Origin: Chrysopilus asiliformis
Lineage: Eukaryota; Arthropoda; Insecta; Diptera; Rhagionidae
Length of the DNA stretch: 64,000 nucleotides
NCBI GenBank assembly: GCA_964034945.1
Contig: OZ035962.1
Coordinates: 103,976,784 to 104,040,783 of the forward strand
Direction of reading: 5' to 3'
Part shown: positions 1-12,105 of the stretch, one piece after another
How the letters are laid out: every line of letters begins with the position of its first letter
How positions within the stretch are numbered: the first letter of the stretch is position 1
The notes under the pieces: model-generated
The model's input: the letters and a program-made list of their open reading frames with translations, nothing else
Database searches by the model: none
Told to the model about the DNA's origin: nothing
Program-made: the position numbers and the translations under genes

Positions 1-19
1 TACATACTAGTAACAAAAA

Positions 20-636
20 TTATTCAAAATGTCCACCTCCAGCATTTACGAACTTCTCCAAACGGGGCCTGTACTTCTTGCCGGTCAATATTAAATAAGA
101 CTCCGACTTGTCGTTCCATGCGATGGTAATGGTGGACTTCAGGGCTTGCACATTACTGTAAGCCTTAGCTCCAGTCTTAGCCTGAACATATGCCCATATT
201 AAAAAATCCAGGGGATTAAGGTCTGGAGAGCTCGGTGACAACATGTCCTTAGACCAGAAGTTTTTCAAATTATTCGTTTTTTAAATTATCCAAATTTGGG
301 TACTTCTGGCAGTATGGCACGGCGCCCCGTCTTGTTGAAACACGTAAAACACATCATTACAGTAGGTTGACTCTATCGATGGTTTTACATGACTCTCCAA
401 GATGTCCTTACCGGATTCCTTCTGATCCTTCCTTTGATTGCCATAATCAACACTGGAGTCCTTACTGAAATGGGTCTACCACTTCCAGATTGCGGCCTAA
501 CTATTCCTCTGGCCAAACAAGTCGCTCTTACAGCATAAACAGTTGACAACGTTACGTTCAATTCATTGGAAATCGCCTTATTGGACTTCCGCGCGTGGAC
601 CAACTTCATGGTTTTCACTTTTCGAGCCTCCCCCAA
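20..636 (-). pseudogene. Deleted Tc1/mariner-like transposase relic
   Basis: Read on the minus strand, 636-385 gives an N-terminal helix-turn-helix region (ARKSNKAISNELNVTLSTVY, then a SGRP linker). A frame change near 400-410 leads straight into the second catalytic segment (FQQDGAPCHTA, near 310-340), then an in-frame TAA, then SPDLNPLDFLIWAY and the C-terminal GGGHFE. The first catalytic Asp block is missing, so this is an internally deleted transposase. The distance from the Asp of QQD to the Asp of NPLD is about 40 residues, longer than the 34 of classical mariner, so it belongs to another branch of the IS630-Tc1-mariner superfamily. No TIR pair was found, and the 3' end lies at the window edge. 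The protein would be inactive. Confidence 0.8.
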
Positions 637-3294
637 TATGCTATATTTATAAACATTTAATTTTTTGGCTCAATTATGTACGAAGTTGTATTTACAAACC
701 CTTTCAAACGTAGTACAAATTAATAAGCAACCGTTATCTCCTTGAAAATACTTGCAGTACTAGATTCCAGATTTTTATGACGCATACGGTATATTTAAAA
801 AAATAATTTTAATAATACATTCCTTTTCAACATAGCTCAGTTTAAAAATCTTATAGCTTTGCGACTTTTGTCCGGAAAAAAATGGAAAGGAAAAACTGGG
901 TTTTTGTAACTAATTTTAAGTATTTTTTGCATTTTCAAATTTATAAAAGTAATCGATCTTAAGTGTAAGTAGACACAAAGTAGGAAAAATTTAAAAGTCT
1001 AGCATATTCAGAAAAATGGCTTTATCTGGAGTCAGATTTCGAAAAAAAAACCGTTTTATCAAATAGATTTTTTATTCTTGGCCTTTATTTCTACTGGGAA
1101 TTTTAAATCATTATGGAAACGTGCGATAAGATTTCCATAAGTTCCGAGAACAATTGCTGTAAATATAATTGACATTTTCAAAATGACGCCAGAGGGATGG
1201 TAAATCGCAATCTTATATTATACCTGGCTATTGCAAATTTCATGGAATATACTTTGAACTTTGAATATCGTAGTGGTCTTATCCTGTATTATCCTTGAGA
1301 TGGTGGTTATAGGTGTGTAGCCGGTGAAAAAGTACAAAAATCTATGATAAAAGTGGATGAGTTAAAAACAAAGTAAGTCCTCAGTGAAAGAAATGAGAGA
1401 AAAGTATTTCATGAAAACTTTCCTCCAGCATAAAAGTTTTACAAAACTTTTCCTCTTCTTTTGTTGATTATGTCATTCAAATTAGCCTCCTGGACCTTTA
1501 CAAAAAGACTGGGTATACAGAGCTTTTGGTATTCGTATCCTTAAGATATTTGTTTGGAAGATAAGATTCAACCGAATAGCATGTAAAGAGGGAAGTTTAT
1601 ACCACCTTCACTGCACCCACACCAGTAGATTTGGTTTTAGGTTTTTTTCGGCTTTTGTCGTTCTTCATTGAATATACTTGCGTTAAAGAAGAATAAAATT
1701 TAACGAAAAAAATTCCTGTTCAGATGAAAAACTTTTCGTAATTCACTTAAGCAATAACAGCGAAGAAGAAAAAAATTACCGAAAAGAAAATTTACAAATT
1801 GTAGGTATAAAGCCATCACCTCGTTATACATTTTTCTTCTCTCAAGTTTTATGATTTCTTTATTTTAATTTTTTGTTATGTACATTTACAATTTGTTCGT
1901 CCTTGTTTTCCCTGCACAAAAATTGGCTAATTACCACGAAATTTGTGATTAATATAAATATTTACGAAACCCAGGGTATTTAGGCCACGCATGATTATAA
2001 TTTTGCTTGACTTGTAGAAAAGCAACCAAGTATACATAACTGAATAATCGTAATCGAAACTTATATACTAATAATTGGATATCGGAAGTGTCCTAGTAAA
2101 GGTAAAAATGTAATGAAAATGTATAAAAAAGGGGTAAGAATTAATTTATTTGTATATCCAAAATATAAAAGTTCTCAATAGGTATATATTTCAACTTTGG
2201 TTGTGCTCAGCTTGCTTAAAAACTTCGTTGAACTTCATCCTTTCGAAATTGTATTGTGTCCTGTGGATACAATTTCAAAAATATTCTCAACAACTTTCCC
2301 GAAAGAAGACAAAAAAAACTTTACTGGTGAAAATATAATTTTGAATGGAAAAGATATACCCTACAGAGAGCAGCATAATAAATAAATTCCTTACTACAGA
2401 ACGCTGAAATTGAGACCCAGATAGACTTAATATCTATAAGGAAGGTGAGGAGGGCCAACACTTGGGAAATTGTTCTCAGTAAAACCATCAAATTTTCGCG
2501 AAAACTGAAAGGGCTGATGCTGCTGAGCAATGAGTAATTCTATATTTATACACACGTAAATATAGATTAATGTGTACAATCATGGCAATGGTCGAGTTAG
2601 ACAAGGCCTTCAAGATAAAACTCGTAAATTTCGTTCTAATTAATGAACCTACCCATGGTTATTTGAACTTCTATAGGGATGCCTTTTTTGTTTTAGTTTC
2701 TTACTTTTTTTTGTGTTTATGTTTCTCGTAATGGAAAAGACAAAAAAAAATTAATTCTCACGTCGATTCTAAGTTGAAAAATCCCTCGGAAATCCTCAAA
2801 AAAAAATTGTTTTTGCCCATCGCATTGAATTCAAGTGAACCGCAGCAGGACAAAGAAAATATTTTCTACTAAATTTCCTGGGAATTTCACAAGTTAACCC
2901 GGACAGGCGGTGATTTTTTGACTAATGATGAATAAGGTGTTTTGATATTAATAGGGTCAGAGGAGTTAGTCTTTTTTGCTTCTTTGCATTACTAACGAGG
3001 GTAAAAATTTGTCAAGAAAATCATTTTCCTTTTATTCATTTTAATAGCTTCCACTTACACATAGCAAATGCAAAAAAAAACAAGAAAAATAATAAAAAAT
3101 CACAAAAAATGAAAATGTTAAGTAAAGAGTAATTAAATGACAATCGGGGTTGAGATGCGCAGAGACATATTCAATTTTTTTGGTACAGTTCTTTTTCCCA
3201 CGAAGTATGATATCAAATTAGAAGAATTGGATAGTCAAATACTTTTATCATACACACCGAAAAGTTGTCATCCTACCCGATACAATAAGACTAA
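637..3294. other. AT-rich intergenic stretch, no gene recognised
   Basis: Homopolymer-rich AT sequence. The short frames at 2150-2530 and 3137-3322 have no recognisable domain and no codon signal. I see no convincing element ends here. Confidence 0.6.
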
Positions 3295-3458
3295 GGCCCG
3301 CAGTACACTTGAGCTAAGTTAGCTCAGCTATGTGCCTGTTTAGAGGTTGACGTGGCGTGTTTCGTCACGTATCAAAGTGAGGATAATATGAACTGCTAAA
3401 CGTCCACCTATAAACAGGGACATAGCTGAGCTAACTTATCTCAAGTGTACGGCGGGCC
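3295..3458. mobile_element. 164-bp PIF/Harbinger-type MITE
   Basis: The left end starts GGCCCGCAGTACACTTGAGC and the right end is its near-complete inverse, ending GCGGGCC. The imperfect inverted arms extend about 45 bp each. TAA flanks both sides (3292-3294 and 3459-3461), the 3-bp TWA duplication typical of PIF/Harbinger. It is too short to code and would fold into a long hairpin. Confidence 0.8.
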
Positions 3459-3604
3459 TAAAGGTAGAAACCCGACCAAAATACCAAGTCGAATATCACA
3501 ATTAATCAAAATCAGTAAATGCATAGGAGGGGGGCATACTGATTTTGTCCATTAACTAAATTTAGTGTTAATTAATTAACTATGAGTGCTATTTTGCTAA
3601 TCGC

Positions 3605-3678
3605 ACTATTTAGCAAAACTACTATTTAGCAAAACTACTATTTAGCAAAACTACTATTTAGCAAAACTACTATTTTGC
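3605..3678. repeat. 16-bp tandem repeat, about 4.5 units
   Basis: The unit ACTATTTAGCAAAACT repeats without change at 3605, 3621, 3637 and 3653, then degenerates into ACTATTTTGC. Confidence 0.9.
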
Positions 3679-4065
3679 AAAAAATCGGTCAAAATTGGAA
3701 GCATAGGAGTGGCTTCCATATGGTCTGGATGGTGACTTTCAGATTTCTTTGGGCATGACCTTATCAAAATCCATTTGGTGGTGCACGACATGGAAGGGAT
3801 AGATTTGATTTTAATTAGCGAAATTTTTTTTTCGTGAACAATTTGCCTAGTAGTGAAAACGGTATCAAAATGCATTCAGCGGTTCAGAACATAGCAAGAC
3901 TGAATGCAAGGAAGAGACGATTTTCAAAACACCGATAATTTTTTTTTGTTTGCATATAAATATTCTATCATTTCTAGCCAGCCGTTCAGGGAAAAAAAGA
4001 CTTTTCATGTGTTATATTCTCAAATACATCAAAAATGTGGAGCTACATTAGGCCACACACTTTTC

Positions 4066-4581
4066 ATACCCGTATGGTGAAACCAAAGGGTATATTAACT
4101 TTGCCTTACCGTTTGTAACGCCAAGACACAAAAATGAATTAAACCAGTGTTTTTAGAATGATAAAAAAAGTTGAATTTAGCATGTCCGTCCGTCCATCCT
4201 TCTGTCCGTCCGTCTGTGGCGCGGATTGCGGGCGCCCGGATTGAGCTAGAGACTTGAAATTTTACGCAGATTCGTTTTTTGTTAATGGACAAAAATGGAC
4301 CATTAGGGGTGGTACCCCCCATACAAACGAAAACGATTTTTGCGAATATCTCAAAAACGGTGCATCGTATCAAAGAAGTCCAAGAACAAAAGTTATTTAG
4401 GATATGATTCTACATAAAACTCCCATACATCAAAATCCGATTGGAATAAATTTAAAAAAATCTTATTGGAAAGTTTGACTTTAAAGTGGAATTTTGGTAC
4501 AACTGTTCGAATTTTGATACGAATATCACCATACGGGTCTCCAATGATTGCCAGATTGGTAATTATAGCTTTTAATATGTT
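4066..4581 (+). mobile_element. DINE-1/HINE-like non-autonomous element, copy A
   Basis: In order: the 5' end ACCCGTATGGTGAAACC, a short GTCC/GTCT microsatellite (about 4185-4215), a conserved core (ACTTGAAATTTTACGCAGA), the inverse motif TCACCATACGGGT near the 3' end, then the hairpin ATTGCCAGATTGGTAAT and AT-rich tail. Subterminal inverted repeats, a GTCY microsatellite and a 3' stem-loop are the architecture known for DINE-1/Helentron-associated elements in insects. Family assignment is inferred from structure only. Related copies lie at 9374, 22381, 31542 and 40681. Confidence 0.65.
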
Positions 4582-5466
4582 TGGAAAATTAAACCGTAAC
4601 AAAATTATTTTTTTATTTTGAGTACAATTAGAAAGTGTATGTGTTTAAAATTCTTGTTTTTATTTTTTTATCGATTTTTTCGCACATTTTTTATGCATAG
4701 AAATATTTTTATGTATACAATATCACCATTTGCAGTTGGTTTAAAATAATCGAATTCTTGTAGTTAAGAAATATTAATTTAAAACAATATTTGTGATATG
4801 AATATCTGTCTATAATCCAGTATGACCTTAAACTTTTCCCAGATATGTATTTTTTTTTCATTTTTTTGTAGTTAAATAGACATTGCGAAAATGAAATTCT
4901 TATGCCCCGATTTATATTTAAATGTCCTCAGTATCAAGTGTCTAATCATTGCAGGCGTCCCCGATATTTTCCCCAGTTTTCTCTTTTTCGACTTTTTCTA
5001 TTTGAATAAATGTGGAACGATAAAGTTGCTGAAGCTTTTTATGTTAGACGACATACAAGCCATAAAGTGGATTCCTTTATCCCAGCTAAACACTTCTGTG
5101 GATTCTATATGTTATTTCAATAAACATACATTTGCATTAAATATATTTCAGAAGTTCAGATTCTTTAGTATTATACAGCATAAGCAGAATTTTCATATGT
5201 AAAAATATTGAAATATCCATACGACTTGGGAAAAAAAAGACTTTTCATGTGAAAAACTGGGACACTCCAATAGGAGTCGTTTAATCATGTCGATGCGTCG
5301 AAAATTCGAATATTGTATATAGTGAACATATCAACATTAAATTATGTCAAAGAATTTTAAAAATTAATTTGTTTTTTTTTCAATTTTATAAGTTTTAGTT
5401 ATATTAAAAAAATTTTTTTTGTAATAGTACTAAGGTATAACTAAGGACTTTTCATTATGTACGTTA
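4582..5466. other. AT-rich intergenic stretch
   Basis: No element ends or domain-bearing frames seen. A 103-codon frame at 4891-5202 is made of AT-rich codons and resembles no family I know. Confidence 0.5.
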
Positions 5467-5990
5467 GGGATCGTTTACATCTGACACTTTATTCGGCGAC
5501 ACTAAATTTATACTGCGAAACCACGGCATACAGACAACCAAGGTATGCTGTAAACTCAAATCTGACATTTCGTTGCTACGTCACTTGTGCCGATTAGTTC
5601 GTCAAGTTCAGAAGGAATTTTGTATTATGGATGGTTTTTTTTTAATTTGTGCCATTTAAATAAGATATTTGTAAATTAGTAGACTGATGGCATTAAATAG
5701 TGATCAATAAACATAAAAATTAATTAAAAAAAGTCGGCACAAATGACGTCACACCTGACTATCAAAAGTTTACAGCATACCTTGGTTGTCTGTATGCCGT
5801 GCTGCGAAACCGTTCACATTAGGACAGAAAGTTCGGAAATTTGTTCTTGAAAGACGCAAGAACTGGAATTTTTTCAAATTCTGCCATAGATGAGGAAAAT
5901 TTGCGGAATAAATTGTCAATAAAATTCGCGGAGAATTTCCGGCATAGCTAGGAAAGAGATAGTTGGCAGAACTCGCAACTGTAATCCTTG
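5467..5990 (-). mobile_element. Harbinger-type MITE copy, reverse orientation, interrupted
   Basis: The left end reads GGGATCGTTTACATCTGACAC and the sequence can be followed in reverse against the copy at 14013-14294 to a worn end near 5985 (TCGCAACTGTAATCCT). It is split by the foldback element at 5522-5801. Both ends are degraded compared with sister copies, so its exact limits are approximate. Confidence 0.6.
5522..5801. mobile_element. 280-bp foldback element with 35-bp TIRs and 9-bp TSD
   Basis: Positions 5522-5556 and 5767-5801 are perfect inverted repeats of 35 bp beginning CACGGCATACAGACAACC. The 9-bp sequence CTGCGAAAC is repeated directly on both sides (5513-5521 and 5802-5810). 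Long TIRs with a 9-bp duplication are typical of Mutator-like (MULE) non-autonomous elements; that class is an inference, since no transposase is present. It sits inside the MITE at 5467-5990. Confidence 0.85.
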
Positions 5991-6601
5991 AATTCAAGGC
6001 ACCATTTAACCGAAATTTGTCGCCTAAAAGAGATTTAATGAGTGGTTTTCATAAAAATTCAACCCTCCATTCATCCTCTCCCAAACAAATGAAAAAGGTT
6101 TTTGCGATTTTCTCGAAAACGGTTCATTTTTCGAAACTCCCATTCCATAGAACATATTACCCATCGAAAAAATGAAAACAAGATCGAGTTTGATTTACTG
6201 CATATTATTATTTAAAAGTGAAAGTAACTGCCTGTTCAAAATAAACTATTTTGAAAATGCAAAAAAGAATTCTGTTACTTTGTGTAGCTTTAGTATTACC
6301 TAAACAACAAGTGTGCAAAGTTTCATTCAAACCCGTGGCGCGGTCTTTGAGAAAAAGATGTCTACGTTTCACAAATTTTTATATGAAAATAGTGTACGGC
6401 CGTTACCCCCTTAATGGTAAAATCTTTCAATTTTTCCCCGAAGGCCATGTTCGAAAAATCTATTTTTCTCAAAAGTGGTTAAAAAAGTGATTTCCGAAAT
6501 ATTTTGTGTGTTTCTAAAATGAATACAAAATACTTTAATCCGGCAACAACGGGTCCACATCCGAGTCTTAGTTCTCTACACATCGAAATTTTTTTTTCTA
6601 A

Positions 6602-6843
6602 GGTCCCGTTTACACCATTGATTTTTTTTAAATTTTTCCACGAAATTTATTCAGAAAATATTTCGCGAATTTTATTTGGTCAGCGAAAGTTCACAAAAAA
6701 TGAATTTACTCTGTGAAATTTCTATGAAAAAATTCAAGCAATAAAATTGCAGAATTTTGTGTCGTAATGCATCGGTTTTGAGACTTGAATTTAGTGTCAC
6801 AGAGTAAAAATTGCGGAATAAAATGTCAGATGTAAATGGGACC
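6602..6843 (+). mobile_element. Harbinger-type MITE (GTTTACAC family)
   Basis: The left end GGTCCCGTTTACACC and the right end GATGTAAATGGGACC are inverse. TAA flanks both sides (6599-6601 and 6844-6846). The inside shares CAGAATTTTGTGTCGTA and ATAAAATGTCAGATGTAAA blocks with the copies at 14013 and 19875. Confidence 0.8.
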
Positions 6844-6846
6844 TAA

Positions 6847-9061
6847 AATATGTATTTTTTCATTACGATTTGACTTTTCATTTTATTATTGATTAATTAA
6901 TTTTAGTCACTTGTAAATAAACCTTAGTATTTTCATAAAACACCTATCAAGACGTTTATTTGTTCACTTAATTTTCAGCCACCTGCAAAGATTATTTCAC
7001 CACAAAATATTAGTGATGACAGGTTGCCGTCTATCACAGGAAACATCTTTCACAGTTGGAGTCACATGATGAATAAAAATAGATTTCAGCAGGTTAAAAG
7101 ATTGTTACATGATCGCATGCAATACACTATGTTAGCGGCGTTAATTGGTTGGATAACTGACATAATTTATGGATTAGTCCCTACGATATTTCTAGGGGAT
7201 GTTAATTAAGGCAAAGTATCCGATACTCAATTCGTACAAACGACCCTTTCTCTAACGCCCACCATTGGCGAGCAATTTGTGCTCAGGTAGTCAACTATAA
7301 ACAGACTAGGAACACACTGACATGATTTAGAATAATGCCCAAGGATGTCAGACCTAACATAACTTCTTGATTTTTTTTTCATAGAAATAATTGAACTTGT
7401 TCCCAAGAAATGGTGTGCGTAGATACTTTACTATCAATCTCCGCGAGGCGACAAAAAAGAAATCCACACAGTTAAATTTTATTCGGTTATGTTTGCCATG
7501 CTCATATAAAAATAGCATTTTTACATATTTCGCAATTATTACATAAAACGCCTACACTTCAGAAGTCAAGTCTTGATGATGCCTTCATGAGTCTATTAAA
7601 AATTAAAATGACTGAAATAAATTCAACATTTGGTCCGCATTTATATGAAAGACGCCTTCCATTTAACAAATTGTTGGCCCAAAATGGAAAACCAGCAGAG
7701 GCATTTCCAAAGAAAAAAAAATCATGGAAAGTGGCACGAATTTAACACAATTTTCTGCCTTCACCTAAGAATTTAAGCAGAGTTCGTTTTATTCTCGTTG
7801 GTATATAAACCTAAGGTTTATAGAGATGAACATTTTATTTATTTATTTCGTTTATTTTTTCGCGCTTTCAGTTTTATTGCTGATGTACTGCTGTTGTTGT
7901 TGTTGTTGTTGTTGGTGCCAAAAATGTTTCTTAATTTGCATGTCCTTCAAAATTTGCCTGAGATTTTTTTTTAAAGAAAATTCCATAGATGGCGGTAATG
8001 GAGAACCAGGACCAGCAACAGGATTTCCCCATTAATTCTCAAGCACTTTCTTCATTTCAATGTTAAAAAATATACATTCATCCAAATAAATTAAAATTTA
8101 ATTCCATTTTTCGGTTCATCTTATGAACCACATAATGTCACTTGAAAATGACATTGGTGGTATAACCTTAGTTTACTTAAATATTACTTAAAGTTCATCA
8201 TTTCCGTTTTAATGTAAAAAAAAAACTGATCATATCTCAATGTGGATATCATACTATCTTAGTGGCAATATTTGTCTATAGCATCTTTACTATACATTTT
8301 TTGTACATTTTATAAAGTAAAATCATATTTTATGAGTACAATATTTCATCAATTTATCAAAAGTTTGACTGTATGGCAGAGGGTAAAGATGAAGAGGATC
8401 CGTTGCGTGTCGCGCACCATTTAATCAAGCGAGGATAAAATTTTTAATATTCTGTTACAATAAAGATACAATCGAGCTTGCCTTTACCGAAAAAAAGAAG
8501 CAGAGAAATAAAACTCTACCCTAGGGAAGAAATTGCTATAAAAGGACCAAGGCGAAATGTGGTAGGAGGCAAACAAAAAAAAACTGGGTTCCATTATTGA
8601 ACGAACACTTGTTGCGGCCACCAAAGCGTAAAAGTAATTTTTCCAGGACAAAAGCAAACTACACACATTCACAAAATGATTTTCCGTTGATGGCTCTTCT
8701 ATGAGGAACATTTAGTGTCCCCATGCACGAACATACAAAGTATGGTGTTGTAATACAGTAGAACCCAAGTGAATGAGATACGGAAAAAAATTTCCCTGAT
8801 CAGTTGAATGAAAGTTTATCAACAAAAATCATAGTCATTAATTTAAAATAACAGTAAATCAACTTTTAAAAAAATATTTTGTTATTTAGTAGATTTTCTG
8901 ATGGTTCTATGGAAAGTTCTATGGAAAACCATTCTATGGAAAGTAGGCTTTACCATCGACCCCTAATAACCAGTTTTCTGTGTCCCAAGGATAGATATTA
9001 CCCATACTGCCTTATACTTTAATCGAAGTGAGTGAGTTTTTACCAAAAACATCGCTTTATC
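6847..9061. other. Intergenic stretch with unassigned short open segments
   Basis: No element ends are clear. It contains a (TTG)n run at about 7891-7912 and two splice-bordered open stretches (about 6980-7092 and 7563-7745) discussed as weak findings. A 75-codon minus frame at 8484-8711 has no recognisable features. Confidence 0.5.
7891..7912. repeat. (TTG)n microsatellite
   Basis: Seven or so uninterrupted TTG units. In one frame they give a run of cysteines, which explains the apparent small frame at 7826-8035. Confidence 0.9.
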
Positions 9062-9373
9062 CACCTAGAGGTAACATGATACCTTTCTGACATAATTAAA
9101 TTTCATTTGATGAATATAATCTGGTATAATGTTGAATTTTTTTACACGAAGAAAATTTAAAAGCTCCAAAACTAATTGAGGTAGAAACTTGAAATTTGGC
9201 ACGGAACAAGCTTTTACCAAAAGTTAATCTTTACCCGAAAATCACGAAAAATTAACAACAACTCCCTTCCCCCTACCCCATACAAATGGAAAAGATTTTT
9301 GCAATTTTCTCAATAGCGGTTTTTTTCCAAAATCGCCAAGGATTCTATGGGACGATAACAGCTTTCGAATGAA

Positions 9374-10270
9374 ACATAACAAAAGCTATAATTGCCAATC
9401 TGGCAATTATTGAAAACCCGTATGGTGATATTCGTATCATAATTTGAGCAGTTGTACCAAAATTCCACTTTGAAGTCAAACTTTCCAATTAGATTTTTTT
9501 AAATTTATTCCAATCGGATTTTGATGTATGGGAGTTTTATGTAGAATCATATCCTAAATAACTTTTGTTCTTGGACTTTTTTGATAACATGCACCGTTTT
9601 TGAGATATTCACAAAAAACGATTTCGTTCGTATGGGGGGCACCCCCCCCCCTCTCCTTCCCCCCCTAATGGTCCATTTTTACCCATGAACGAACTTAGCC
9701 TCGCATTTTACAATCCGTGCGCCCGCAATCCGCGCCACAGACAGACAGACAGACGGACAGACGGACAGACGGACAGACGGACAGACGGTCGGACATGCAA
9801 AATTCAATTTTTTTTATCATTCTAAACACACTGGTGTAATTCATTTTTGTGTGTGATGACGGGATCTTGCACGGCAAAAAATCTTGGAGTGAATTCCAAT
9901 CAAAACTGGATTACGCTGGACCTATATGTAATCCAATGGAAAATTCTAATCCAATAATATGGATTGGAAATTTTTATAAATTTATTTTTGGTTTAATTCA
10001 GTATTAAAGTCTAAAATTTTGATTAAATTGTAGACATTAATGTTAAAAGTACTTAAGTTCGATACATAATAAAAAACTGTTCAAATATGACTGCAAAAAA
10101 GGCTAAAATATTTTCAAAAAATCGCATGTATTAAATTTCAATCCAAAATATGTATTAAGATTTCGTCAATATAATTGTTGGATTGAAAAATACTCCAGGA
10201 TTTTTTGCCGTATGGCGTTACAAACGGTAAAGCAAAGTTAATATACCCTTTGGTTTCGCCATACGGGTAT
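9374..10270 (-). mobile_element. DINE-1/HINE-like element, copy B, with a nested MITE
   Basis: Reverse orientation: AACATAACAAAAGC and the hairpin AATTGCCAATCTGGCAATT on the left, a GACGGACA microsatellite at about 9740-9795, and the 5' end TTGGTTTCGCCATACGGGTAT on the right. The block TTTTGTGTGTGATGACGGGATCTTG is separated from GGCGTTACAAACGG by an insertion at 9872-10210. Long C runs (9644-9666) sit in the core. Confidence 0.65.
9872..10210. mobile_element. 339-bp MITE nested in HINE copy B
   Basis: The left end CGGCAAAAAATCTTGGAGT and the right end ACTCCAGGATTTTTTGCCG are inverse over 19 bp with one mismatch. Sister copies of the host element run straight from GATCTTG or GATATTG into CGTTAC, which confirms the insertion. 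Flanking dinucleotides are CA and TA, so a TA duplication with one mutation is likely. No coding capacity. Confidence 0.75.
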
Positions 10271-12105
10271 AAAAAGTCGCGTTAAAATCAGGTAAGGTTT
10301 TCTGGTAGACTTCTATGGGGGCCCATTATGATTTCGGTTTATGAAAAGTGATTTTTATACTTTCCTCATATGTAGGAAAGACAAAAAACAGTCTTTAGTT
10401 TTAAACCCAACTCAAATCATGAAAAAATACAAAAATTGAATTTTAACAACATAATTACAGAACTTTGTACAATTCATTTTTAATGGCATTTTTATATGCT
10501 TGGTATCTATTTCCAAAAAAGTTTGGTCGAAAAATACACAATTCGAAAGGTCCTAATTTATTATTTAACAAAAAACTACAACTAAAAGTCATAAAAACTT
10601 AGTTTTTTCCCCAACTTCAAAATTTTTTTTGGGATCAACTGTACCTTTTCTATAGAGGGATATTATTGTCGTACCTATTTAGATAATGTGAAGGTACTAC
10701 ACATTCTCTAGCAAAATAAAAAATTAGTCATGTATGTGGACAGAAAAAATAAAACTCACGTATGTACATATTTACCAAAGATTCGTATGAGTAAAAATAC
10801 GATTAATAGAAAAGACGGATATGTAACGTATGACTTGATATTAGAACACGATTCTCTGACCAAATTAATAGTGCGAGTAAATGTTTGTCGGACAAAAATA
10901 GTCCCAGCTAAAATCGAATATTTACCAAAATGTAATAATCTTGATGAAATCCTTATTTACAGCTTAAATGCAAAACAGTCGACGCAATAAACCAAGAAAA
11001 ACTTTAATAAATGAGAATCTGAACATAACTGAAGAAAGATCATGGCCCCATCATCATCATCACAATCGAGAACGAAAGTTACTACGCGCGAAAAAACGTG
11101 GCAGTATCTCCCCAATAAAAGATCCCGTCTATGTATATTAATAAAATGTCATGGCTTTAGTTAGGACCCCATACGCAGTGTACAGGAGGAAAATCTCACA
11201 ATAACGCATCAAAATTTGAGGTGTGAGATTTACATAATCCACGGCATTGTAATGATTTTTTATGCAAGTACGCAAAAAAATGAATGCAAAGGAATACATT
11301 ATGATCAGATGCCATCCATCATCCGGCGTGGAAGCGGGCAGTAAATTGTAAAATTTATAAAACAGTAGCAAATCCTCACTGACTGACAAAAAATACCAAG
11401 AAATTAGCCGAAAAAAACATTTCATAGTAGTCTTCACAGCTCAAGCTTTTTTTTATGGCTTTTCGCCGTTTTTTATGCAAAGTGATAAACATCTATATTG
11501 CGTATATTGCTTACGAGGGTGGTACCACGACCTCAAGTTTTCCACACAACTTTATATATACACACACGCAGAGATGTACGGATCGGCCTCGCAAAATGAT
11601 TTGCGAAAATTTTCACTTTAATGTTGCGAAAAAGGCAACAAAGCTATGAATTAGGTACCTTTTTTCTTTGAATTAATTTCTATGCCGACCCATTACATTC
11701 TTTTGTGCTTATGAAAAATCTGGAAAATATTTTCATTCAGCGATTCCTTCCCTTCCGTCCTTATTTTGTTAAGGAAATTTAAATACAGCTGAGGTAGTTT
11801 TTTACTCATGCGAGCAAAACATATTCTTGTGTACGATAACATAATTTAATAATTTTGACCATGTTATGTGATATAAAAGCGTTATTTCAAAAACTATTAT
11901 CAAAGCATATTGATTGATGATTATGATATAATAAGACCTTTTCTATGAAATGAATCAAACCGAAATCTATTTATACAAGAAAAGACTAAACTCCTAAAAC
12001 TCGAGTAAAACTTTTTTTTGCAAAAGAAAAACCCGTACTCAGAGTATTTTCTGCCATTTTGATGAATGAACCTAAGGGCGGTCTCATAAGTAGAAAGTAA
12101 AAATA
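10271..12105. other. Intergenic stretch, a few unassigned frames
   Basis: Contains frames at 10730-10990 (+), 10968-11141 (+, His-rich and basic, followed at once by AATAAA) and 11138-11437 (-). None matches a family I recognise. No element ends are visible. Confidence 0.45.

Noticed and set aside
7826..8035. Frame with eight consecutive cysteines
   Set aside because: Generated by the (TTG)n microsatellite.
8755..8790. TACAGTAGAACCCAAGTGAATG resembling a pogo/Tigger end
   Set aside because: No matching inverse end was found downstream.
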